A DNA stretch of 64,000 nt. It comes from Dimorphilus gyrociliatus (Eukaryota; Annelida; Polychaeta; Dinophilidae). The DNA is taken from assembly GCA_904063045.1 (NCBI GenBank), contig CAJFCJ010000005.1:4120689-4184688 (forward strand), in the 5' to 3' direction. The translations under genes and the position numbers were made by a program. Numbering within the stretch: the stretch's first letter is position 1; each line of letters opens with the position of its first letter. Below are positions 25,396 to 34,638 of the stretch, in pieces. Below the pieces are notes generated by a model. That model was not told the origin of the DNA, made no database searches, and was given only the letters and a program-made list of their open reading frames with translations.

Positions 25396-26448
25396 TTAGG
25401 TATGAGTATGAGATATAACAAGCCAACTGATTACAAAGTAGAAAAGAAAAATTGGATATACTGCTAACGCTTTTCTTTTTGGCGGTTGACTTTCCGATAG
25501 AAAAGCTGTTGAGGCTGTATATGGGTTTTATATATAATATATAACTTATATTATTTCTCATATGTTCAATCTTTTACTTACCGAAAGTGGACCAACCAAA
25601 GGCAATTAGAACAACCACACATCTTATTATAAATAGTACTACTGATTGTGTTTCTGCTAATAGTATTATTCGGCATACTATTAGTGAGACAGCCAGTGGA
25701 AGAACACAATACCCTAGCACGCAAACAGACTGAAAGAAACTTATAGATCCTCCTAAAAGTTTTATATTCAATGTAACTATAAATGCTCCAACCCAATAAA
25801 TAACAAAAACTTCGGCAAATTGAGGCCCTCCATCATTACTGCTATCAATAGTTTTAGTTGAACCTTGCAACATCCTGTTTAATTTAATTTTATTATTGGT
25901 TATGATTTTTTTCGATTGATTCCTTATTTTCGCTTAAATGTTTCTTTTAGTCATTTTGCACGTTACGTTTATAATTTAGAAGATTATTTGTACTTACATT
26001 GCTAGAAAGATACAAAGAATCAATGGCCCCCAAAGATCCCATTCTCTTAATAAAGCTCTACTTTCTTTTGGCCATAAAACATGAACAAATTTCTTTCCAA
26101 CAGCTTTAACATCTCGAAGCTGGAAAATATTTTGGTCAGTTAAAAACAAAAAAAAACAAATTTAACAAATAAAATGTATCTTGATTACTTACTACTGTTA
26201 CTCTAACCGGTTCATCCAATGTTGATAAATCATCTTCTTCATCAGGTGCTCCTGGTACTGTTATATCACCCTCCAAATCAACAGAAATACCAGGGTTCTA
26301 AAAATAATATATAATTTAGGAAATTCATTAGAAATAGTCTTATCACCTAGTTGAACTCTAAAACTGTATTAATTGAATTTAAAATTTATTTGACAGTTAC
26401 TTTAATAAGACTATTTACCTCTTTAAATTCTCCGTCCACGTCAGCCAT
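25396..26448 (-). CDS. YIPF6: YIPF6, Yip1-domain Golgi membrane protein
   Basis: YIPF proteins are five-pass Golgi/ER membrane proteins that bind Rab GTPases; YIPF6 acts in Golgi structure and secretion. Five exons (26419-26448, 26193-26297, 25998-26119, 25582-25874, 25396-25514) give 222 residues. The cytoplasmic N-terminus has VRVTVLRDVKAVGKKFVHVL, then WPKESRALLREWDLWGPLIL opens the membrane part. DGGPQFAEVFVIYWVGA, LNIKLLGGSISFFQSVCVLG and SQPPKRKALAVYPIFLFYFV match human YIPF6 closely. The last exon supplies the final helix ending in SWLVISHTHT. Its ATG is 75 bp from a CTCF-type site. Confidence 0.95.
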
Positions 26449-28072
26449 ATCTTTTACTAAATGAATGGAATTTGTAACCTTACTAAGAGAGAGAATTTTG
26501 TTTTTTCAATGTAAAGCTCGCTAGATGGCGCTACAGAATAAAAACACTACACGAATATAGGGTTATATAGAATAGAGAAGATGGTAATGAAATTTATTTT
26601 TCAATTTACCGATTTATGGCGTAAATTCGATAAAAGTTAAAGAATATGAAAGGAGCATATCTTGTATCCAAATTTAATTATGCTAGAAAGACAACGTTTG
26701 CTAGAACCGTTAAATAGAAAATAGTATTTGTACGTTATCTTATTAGCATACAACCAATTTAGATTAGTCGGCTAGCCATCAAACTTTGGGGGATATATAA
26801 ACGGAAGGATTGAGATATAGTTATTGAATGCGTGGTGTCCACGGGACGTCTGAACATCGATCGCTGATAACCTATAGGGCGTACGGCAGATCTGTTTAGA
26901 ATCGTTCTTCCACATACACATTCATTCGTCGGTTCCCGATGCACGGTACGATCGCTCGGTCGAGCCTCATTAACATACCCATAAGCATATAGTCCAGCTA
27001 GGATTTAGTGTCATTTGGTTTAAGACGCATTCAGTTGCAGGCACTGTCGTAGCAGTTTGCCTTATTTTTTAAATTCAAAAACTAATCTTGTTGCCTCTTT
27101 CTGCGCACTACACTTGCTTTTTTCGTCTTGCACAAAGACAATTTCCAATAGCCTATTATAGTGCTAATGATGATAATTAATTAGGGAGGATGGTTAATGA
27201 ATATTCATGAAGTGAGGAGGAAAATGATATATTGGAACAGAGGGAATTTGGAAGAGGTCTTCAATTTCGATTTCCTTGCTTTCTGCATGGATTAGCAGAG
27301 GGTTTTTTTTTGACTTTGATCAATTCGGTTTTCCTATTCTAATTATTTAACTATTTTGCTGCTCTAGCTAAAAATTGGTAGGAATATCGAATAAAAAATG
27401 AGCTGGCAATTGGAATAAGCAACGTCCAAAATCAAATTATAAAGATTGGGATGTCTTGTTATGAGAAACGAATCACTCAGGCACTCGCAAATAAATTAAT
27501 CAAATTTAGACGCTGAAAGAATCATTAACGGCTTCTTATAAGCGTCGCCGTCTTACAGATCTGTATACTCTAGTAGTTATATTATGATTATGATTATTAT
27601 TATTATTCCTACTTGAAAGATGCTCCGTACTTGTTTTATTATTCCATAATTAGCGTACTAGTGCAGTTGTCTATTACACAAAAACAGTATACTAAGTGCA
27701 GTTTTTTGATGGCCCACAAAATGGATAATATAATATCAAATAGAGAAAAGAAAAGACTAAGGAAAGAAATATTGTTTTATTTCCTTCTCTCTCTCTCTCT
27801 CTGCCAATCTCCCATCTTTCTCTTCTGTGGCTGCTTGTCCACCGTATACTATATACTACGTCTGTATAGTAGAAATCCTGACTTATAAGTGGCGAAATCC
27901 CATTCAACGTTGCGATAGTGTTAGGTTTTAGACAATAAATGGAACCTTTTCAAATGAAAGAGGATCCATTAGCGTACTTTCCGTTTCTACTTTACTTTCT
28001 CGCCTCCTCATCGACTAGCGAACTAATTGTTAGTTAAACGCCAATTAAGCGATTTTGGAGGCTGAATTTTAC
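26449..28072. other. Gene-poor stretch upstream of YIPF6
   Basis: About 1.6 kb. It holds the YIPF6 promoter and perhaps the 3' part of the unresolved minus-strand gene at 28-29 kb. The stretch 26759-27000 is less AT-rich than its surroundings and open on the minus strand for over 60 codons, but I recognise no family. A (CT)n run lies at 27787-27802. Confidence 0.35.
26522..26531 (+). promoter_or_regulatory. CTCF-type motif upstream of YIPF6
   Basis: TAGATGGCGC followed by T is a full match to the CTCF core, 75 bp upstream of the YIPF6 ATG and on the strand opposite the gene. Confidence 0.5.
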
Positions 28073-28219
28073 CAAGCGTGTAGCGGAACGGGTGCGTCTA
28101 ATAGGCAGGAAGTGGGAAATTGTCAACTCTGCTCCGCCTAACTTCCCCTCGAGGTGCTTGTATAAGAATTGCCTTTCGCCCGAAAGAACGATATCAAAGT
28201 TGACGCGGAAGCCACTGAT
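28073..28219 (-). CDS. Candidate internal exon, unidentified
   Basis: On the minus strand a good acceptor (TTTTACTGCAG) at 28220 and a donor (CTTG|GTAAAATT) at 28073/28072 frame exactly 147 bases, 49 open codons. The product contains SGFRVNFDIVLSGERQFLYK and GGAELTISHFLPIRRTRS and has the GC level of other exons here. It may belong to the gene starting at 29064, but the phases do not join directly, so at least one exon would be missing. I do not recognise the family. Confidence 0.25.
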
Positions 28220-28847
28220 CTGCAGTAAAAGGGTTTTATCCGCCGCAATAATCCAACGGCCCTTATAGGCGTTCTATTACATTGTATATAGGAAGAAAGT
28301 AACAGCAAGGTGGAAGCAAGAACTTTTCACAATCAGTTTTCGAGCGTCCAATTAAAATTTTCGATTGTGTAAAGCAGAACCGTAGAATAAATGAGAAGTG
28401 TCAGAACGGATTATATCTATTGTAGGACTATTCATTCTCTTCCTATTCCAGTTAGACGTATGCACCAGCGAATATGGAAACGCTTCGTCGATTTTCGAAT
28501 CAAGTAAAAAATTACCCGTGTTGAATTTTTTCTTTATAAAATGGTTAATTGAAGACCTTTGGCTATTTCGTGACGCTCCGTCAAAGTAAATAACATAAAA
28601 GAAGCACAAAGTAGTAGAGGGAGGAAATAGATTATGAGAAAGAATATCGTGAAAATAAAGCCTGGAGGATGATCATGATGAGGACAATGACGACGACGAC
28701 GATGACGACAACGGTCGTGATAGGTTATATGAAGAGATGGCGAGAAGAGATGGATTGCAGTTTTATATTTTTCGACCAAATGCTTATCTTCTCAATCAAA
28801 AACATTTATCATCTCTTTTTGCAGAGATTGCTCGTCATTCTCTCTAC

Positions 28848-29064
28848 CTAAATGGCGTCGTATACTGGAAATCGAACCAAGCTGAATAGGTCTGTCTTCT
28901 ACCAACCTCTTTACGTCGACGGCGTCAAAATATCCTATATCTTTCGAGTCGGAATGCAACCACCGTACAATATCACGTTTCAGACCTATATAATGTAGAA
29001 CTATCGAAACACCTATCAAGCACAAGAAGAGAATAACGAGAAGGAAACGTCGCAATCTTCTCAT
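28848..29064 (-). CDS. Second ORF after the 61-aa protein: type II membrane anchor, unidentified
   Basis: The ATG at 29064 begins MRRLRRFLLVILFLCLIGVS, a short basic tail and a 20-residue hydrophobic helix as in type II Golgi enzymes, then a hydrophilic stem (DIVRWLHSDSKDIGYFDAVD). A donor-like site (TTAG|GTAGAG) at 28848/28847 could end the exon after 72 codons. Read through, the frame stops at 28792 after 90 codons. I cannot say whether it is a complete 90-residue protein or the first exon of a longer one. Its ATG is only 12 nt past the stop of the small gene at 29077-29347, so both probably share one mRNA. Confidence 0.4.
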
Positions 29065-29076
29065 AGCTGCTTCAAG

Positions 29077-29347
29077 TTAACCAATTTGACGCCGCCTTCC
29101 TTTCACAACATCGGACAAGTTGGGCACGACTGCAATGATAGCAACGATAAAGATGAAGACCAAGTTGACGGTGGAGCCCAACTCAAATCTGTTTAGAGAG
29201 GAACGGAGAGAATAAAAGGCGGCTAGAAAATAATATTGTTACGTTATTTTGTTAAAGAAACAAGTCGCCTTACACGGAAAACGTGTCGTCTCTTTTATAC
29301 AGACTCTGAAAAACTCTTAACATTCGTTTAAAGGAAGCGGCTTTCAT
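29077..29347 (-). CDS. 61-residue single-pass membrane protein, unidentified
   Basis: Two exons (29274-29347 and 29077-29188) join in frame across an 85-bp intron with donor CCGT|GTAAGG and acceptor CTCTAAACAG. The product starts MKAASFKRMLRVFQSLYKRD, continues FSVFELGSTVNLVFIFIVAI and ends VKGRRRQIG. A basic amphipathic N-terminus, one hydrophobic helix (about residues 31-47) and a basic C-terminus suggest a small mitochondrial or ER membrane protein. The clean intron supports a real gene. I do not recognise the family. It is head-to-head with the WBP1/VOPP1-like gene (198 bp between ATGs) and is followed after 12 nt by another ORF. Confidence 0.5.
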
Positions 29348-29545
29348 TCGCAGCGGCGTCTCCTAAATGGAATATATCATTCTCGTCGTCAATTCTCTAT
29401 CTAAGGCTCATTCGAAAGCCTTTAGAGGACGAGGGAAAGAGGTAGAGAGCGAGTCAGAAAAACACACTAACGCCCTCTGGACGATTTAAATTTATTCCTC
29501 CCCGCCATTTTTGGTGAGTGACGTCACTAGTTTACAAACAGAACG

Positions 29546-30431
29546 ATGTCGGCCGAGAGCATCTTGCTCATTTTATTAGTTATATTAAGCAATGTAAGCA
29601 TTAAAATAGCTGAAAATGAATTACTAAATGCTGAATTTTTTCCTAAAAGGTGTTCGGATTCGAATCAGTTCAATGCAGAAGGACAAAGAGTAAATCCTCT
29701 TTTTCATTATTTTCCCATATAGCAGCAGAAAATATTCATTTAAAATAAAAATAAAAAAATTAAGAATGCAAGTCCCTCTCTCTTCCTCCTCCTCCTCCTT
29801 CTTCTCCCCTTTTCCTCTCTTCTCTTATTTAAGCGTTTAGCGTTTCTTTTTTCTCTCTTAACTAACCAATAAGCCTATTCTATTCAACAGAAGGCCAGAT
29901 TATACCCTATACTTGTTTTGAACCAAAAGTTTGTTGCGAAGGTGGATGCTGCTTATCTTCCATTACGCACGATTATACTAATCTTCGTTTACGAATATGG
30001 AACCTCTGGTACTTCTGGTAAGACTATTTAATTGATTTATTAATAGAAACGCCAATTATTTATACAGGCTACTATTTCTCCTGCTCTTAATCATCTCTTG
30101 CGTTGGTGGTTGCGGATATTGGAGACGTCGACAGCTTCTCGCCCAAACTAGATCAGCGCCGATTAGTGGCTTGTCGTTAGGCTTCTTTAGGCCTATGAGT
30201 ACGACAAGATCGTCGAGAACTACGATGACAATACCTTTGTTCACTTATAACCCTAGGAGAAATTGTACCTTGACAATGGTGCCTGAAGTAAGCACTGTAG
30301 TTCCAAAGCCACCATCATACTCTGAAGTCGTAAAAGAGAAGAGGACAGAGAATAATTTTCCACCATATCCACCGCCCAACTACGAACAGACAAGTAATAA
30401 TAATATAGGGACAAATAGCTGCAGTACCTAG
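29546..30431 (+). CDS. WBP1/VOPP1-family membrane protein with PY motifs
   Basis: This family (WBP1, WBP1L, VOPP1) consists of small type I membrane proteins whose cytoplasmic PPxY motifs bind WW domains of NEDD4-type ligases and related proteins. Four exons (29546-29593, 29650-29689, 29891-30017, 30068-30431) give 192 residues. A signal peptide (MSAESILLILLVILSN) is followed by a Cys-rich ectodomain (CFEPKVCCEGGCC). Then comes the diagnostic LWYFWLLFLLLLIISCVGGC membrane segment with a WRRR stop-transfer. The tail has KPPSYSEVV and PPPNYEQ, two PY motifs at the usual place. VOPP1 and WBP1L are about equally good matches, so no symbol is given. Confidence 0.75.
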
Positions 30432-30975
30432 ATAAATCTATTACCTTTTTCTTTCTTTCTTTATAGTTAGAACAACAATCAAACGATATTAGTTACTGGA
30501 TTTATTACAATCATTTTATCATAATGATAAATTTGTTTATCATTTCGTATGCTAAAATATTCAAACATTTTTAAATATTCTATTTTTACAATGCAAAAAG
30601 ATAAGAAACCAACAAAAATACATTCAATCACTGTTTTTTTCTTTTCGCGCCTCTTTTGATGAAAAGGTGATCGTCATTCCATCTGTTATAGACGCAGCTA
30701 TACAACTAACCTAAGAAAAAGTATCATTCTTTAATTTTCCTATACGAATTATTCATGGGCTAAAAAGGAAATTCTATTAAGTTGAATAATTCGAAAAGAA
30801 GAAGAAAACAAAAGCAAATTTTTCGCTTTTTTCTTTCTCTTAACATTTGCACTATTGCTAAGGAGAGAAGAGAAAGAGAAAAAGAAAGAGAGAAAGAATT
30901 ATGAATGATTGATTTTGTATTGATGTAACAGTACTTTTTTATTTACATTTAATGTGGATAAAAATAAAAAATATA
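30432..30975. other. Convergent 3' region, WBP1-like / NDC1
   Basis: 0.54 kb between converging stop codons; AT-rich with short purine runs (GAAAGAGA). No gene seen. Confidence 0.45.
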
Positions 30976-32517
30976 TCAAATTTTCCCTTCTGCATACAAT
31001 TGTAACCTTCTTCTTGTTTCGTCTTTTACTTCAATATCTTTTAATCTTTTTCCAAACTTTTCAGCAATTCTATAAATTCCAGATTGAATAGAGAATTTAC
31101 ACGAATTTAGAACTGATGTTAAATCAGGTGAATCCAATAGTTCGTAACCTATTAAATTGATTCTTGAAGTGTTCAAGCTTAGTTTATAGTTATCTAAACT
31201 ATTTGAAAGTTTAATAAAACAATTCATAGAATCCGAAAGACGAGCTCTAACAACGCCATATTGATCTTCTTCGTATGAAAAGTAAATCAGATTTACTAGA
31301 ATTCCAACAAATTGAACGCAATTCTGACATTCCGACTTTAAAGAATTTAACTTTCTATACTTAGTAAAATATTGAATAATAGGCCATTTCTTTAGCTGAT
31401 TCTTTTGCTTAATTAGGAATGTTTTCTTCTCTTTGCCGTTTGTTTTTACCGTCGTTGTTGCTTCAGCGTTATTGTCGTTGTTGTCAAGTTTTACTATAAA
31501 TTCACTTAGACTTCTTAGACTGCTCTCAAAGATTATATTGCATATTGCAGAATATCCATGATGAGGTAAAAGGTTATATATTTTCTTACGAACGTTAGAA
31601 TCATTCTGACAGTGTTTTCTTAGATAAATTAGAAACAAATTTCTACCCAATCCTGGAGTTTCTATTAAATTCTTTACGAAATCGTGCGATTCCATATGCT
31701 CTATCGGGAATTGATAGAATTCAGTTAGAAATATATTAAATATTACAACTGAGCCGTCGAATATAACTGTAACTGCAAAAATTAATGATAATATTTTGAA
31801 GGTGCGTGATAAATCAAAAAGTCCCCAAATCGTGCTAAAACTTCCAATTAGGCAGAAAATCATGATAGAGAGAAGAAACGATACGAAAAATCTTCTGATT
31901 GTTCTAACCAATGATCTAATCAATAGAAAGGAATAACAATTTTTATTAGCTTATGTACAAAAGTTGATATGTTGGAGGCATAAACTATTTATACACATCT
32001 GAAATTATTTATTTAAATACCTCTTTATAATGGGAAATAATCTGCACTTTAATTGAAACCATGTTGCCTGCTGAATGGGATGAAAGAAGAGTAGATATTC
32101 AGATCTGCAGAAGAAATTTAACGTATTTCCGACAGCTATTATGAGAATGGTGAGAAGTGAATCCAAATAATCCATATTAATTGTGAAACAGCATAACTGG
32201 GCAAGAATAAAATGGAGAAGACCGTGCTCTAAACCTTCCCATAAGAAATTAGCAAATTCCCCAAAGTTGGCGTATTCTTTAACTTCTCCCTTGTAAAATT
32301 TGCAACTATGATAGAATAGGAATATCGAGATTGCTGAGGTAGCAGCCAATCTGGAACAAAACCATATAGAAATCCCATTTAGCCCGGAAAAAGAGCACGA
32401 AAATAAGAAACCGAGTAAAATCAAAACAACGCTGGTAAAAAGACAAGAAAATAATGATGCTATTATCCTTCTCCATCTTGTAACATTATCGTTAAACCAT
32501 AAATGGGCAGTTTGCAT
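30976..32517 (-). CDS. NDC1: NDC1, transmembrane nucleoporin
   Basis: NDC1 anchors the nuclear pore in the pore membrane and is needed for pore and spindle-pole insertion. Two exons (32021-32517 and 30976-31915) give 478 residues; an in-frame ATG at 32628 would add 37. Six hydrophobic segments fill the first 240 residues, starting after WRRIIASLFSCLFTSVVLIL. The cytoplasmic C-terminal domain ends with YGVVRARLSDSMNCFIKLSN, then SIQSGIYRIAEKFGKRLKDI and a final RRRLQLYAEGKI. This aligns with the FGVVQ...AIYRI...FGEHL...RLQQF end of vertebrate NDC1. It is shorter than human NDC1 (about 674) because the linker is reduced. Confidence 0.82.
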
Positions 32518-32628
32518 GTTTTTCGAAGAGATTGATATATAATAACAAGTCCAAAGTAGATTTCTGAGTTTTTCGCACAAGATTTTACCGGTTTTGAATC
32601 GAAATGTATTCGAATCGAACTTTTTCAC

Positions 32629-33949
32629 GGTGTCCGTGAAATATAAAAACCCCCGGCATTAACAAAACAGCTTAAAATCTGAAAGCCTTCGCAAAGAACG
32701 CTATGACAACAGAATAGCATCATAAAAAGAGTTTTATTTCGCATAATTAATTAAGTTTACCATTGATACAATCTAAAGAAAATGAAGACAAAAACTAGAC
32801 AAAAAAGAGGAAATTGTGATACAAAACACGTAAATTTCATTTAGTGTCATAAATTTTTTAAGCAAAAAAAAAAGGACCTTCCTAAGTATCTAAGAGAATT
32901 CTCTTGATACTATAAATTCTTCTATTAATAAGAGAAAAGAGAAAATATCAACTAAGAATAAAAAATTGAAATGTCACATTTATTCATTTAGAATTAGAAA
33001 AGTACACGAATTACATTTTCTCTCTCTCATTTCTCTTCTTCTGCCTTCTTTACCTTCTTTGCCTTCTTAAATTTTGTAAAGTTCATTGCTTTGAGTATGT
33101 TTATTCTTTATACTTTTTAAGTAGTTGTACTTATAAATCAATAAACAAGGTGGTAAATTACGATAGAAACGGAAATAGAACTTACTAACGTTCGTTTCCT
33201 TTCAAAACATAAACATTCTTTAATAGGAAGAAAATTAGTCCAGATGATGACGTCATCTGTATATATAGACATACACTGTATATATGTATGGAAATGTCTA
33301 TAGGAGCGCTCGTCCAATAAAAGGAAATGATGGATTAATGTTGTAGCTTGTTTATTCTTTTATAATGAGATTTAGAGCGGAAGACGATGGAATATTAAAC
33401 ATATTAATATATTAATAAGTTAGCTTTGGGGGTTAGGGATAGGAAGAGAGGAAAAAAAGGACTAGGAAGAAAGATGGCGAACAAAGACCCTAGTTGATTT
33501 CATCTTTTTAATTACTAATATATTATTGTTTCAAGATAAAAGAACTGATTAAATTAATATTTTGTCATTTAATATATTTAAATTAGGTCATTGAAATAGG
33601 AAAGAAAAAAATAACAATTGTTTATACTGTACAAGCAGCGTTTAATAAATTGTTTGTCAAAAGAAAAAAAAATAGCATCAATATTCATGAATATTCATAA
33701 ATCTAGAAAATATGTTTATAGTATATTTAAAATTTTAGCAGCAGGCACATTATTATATCATATTTATAATATATATACATATTTTTCGTTAAAGAAGAAG
33801 AGAATTTCCCCTCCAGCTACTTCTACTCATACATTTTAATCTCTTACTCTCTTTCTTCTTGTTCTTCTTGCTCCTCTTCCTTTCTTCTCGTTTATCTCAC
33901 ACACTCTCTTCTTCTCCTTCATCTCATTCTACCTATCTTTATCAATATC
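32629..33949. other. Gene-poor region between NDC1 and TIKI
   Basis: 1.3 kb, AT-rich, with a CT-rich stretch at 33837-33945. It contains the NDC1 promoter and the TIKI 3' UTR. AAGATGGCGA near 33472 resembles a YY1 site. No exon was recognised. Confidence 0.4.
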
Positions 33950-34607
33950 CTATCTACATATTAAGAAAACAAATATGTAAAGCAAAATAAACTTGAGATG
34001 GCAGCTGACAGTCGGAATGGATTTGTTTGAATATGGATCAGTTTCTGCACTCAATTTCTTATCCAAACTGATCCAAAGATCTTTGAATTCTGTGGGATGC
34101 TTGTTATAATGCTTACGTCTGTGATTTAGGTCTTGTTTCCTAAATTGGAAAAACATGCGTAATACAAATTGTGCGTTTGATAATTAATTATAAATTAGAG
34201 TTAATAGTTTACAAATGATCGTACTACCTCGAATATTTAACATCATTTTCCCTAAGGAAACGTATCCTACTTAAATCCGGCAGATGTCGTGTTTGAAGGT
34301 AGTCGAATTTGATAGTTTCGTTAGCGGGAATATGAGTAATTGTAAAGCCTTTCCTTTCCAGTTGTTTCCTAATTGAGTTATTACCAAGGAAGTGTCCTAG
34401 ATAATTGAATGCAGTAAAGAATTTATATTAATTAATTTGCTAAATAGGCTTTTTGAATTAGATGAGAAGAAGAGATCAATTTCTTATTGAACGTTAAGAA
34501 CTGTCGAAAATTTAATTATATATTTAACCTAATACGTTTACACAATTAATACCAAAAATTTGCCTTTTCTATGGCTATTTACTAAAGATTATCACTTTCT
34601 TTCTCTT

Positions 34608-34638
<31 letters not shown>

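Noticed and set aside
25142-25561. Minus-strand ORF over the YIPF6 last exon
   Set aside because: It is in another frame from the conserved YIPF6 exon 25396-25514 and is Lys/Ser/Phe low-complexity.
26759-27000. Minus-strand open stretch with less AT-rich sequence, upstream of YIPF6
   Set aside because: Two frames are open, no consistent splice sites or family match; it could be promoter or UTR sequence.
28659-28889. Plus-strand ORF of 76 codons with an Asp run and a protein-like end, antisense to the exon at 28848
   Set aside because: It has no good start context or splice site, its Asp run is a GAC/GAT microsatellite, and the opposite strand has a better-supported exon.
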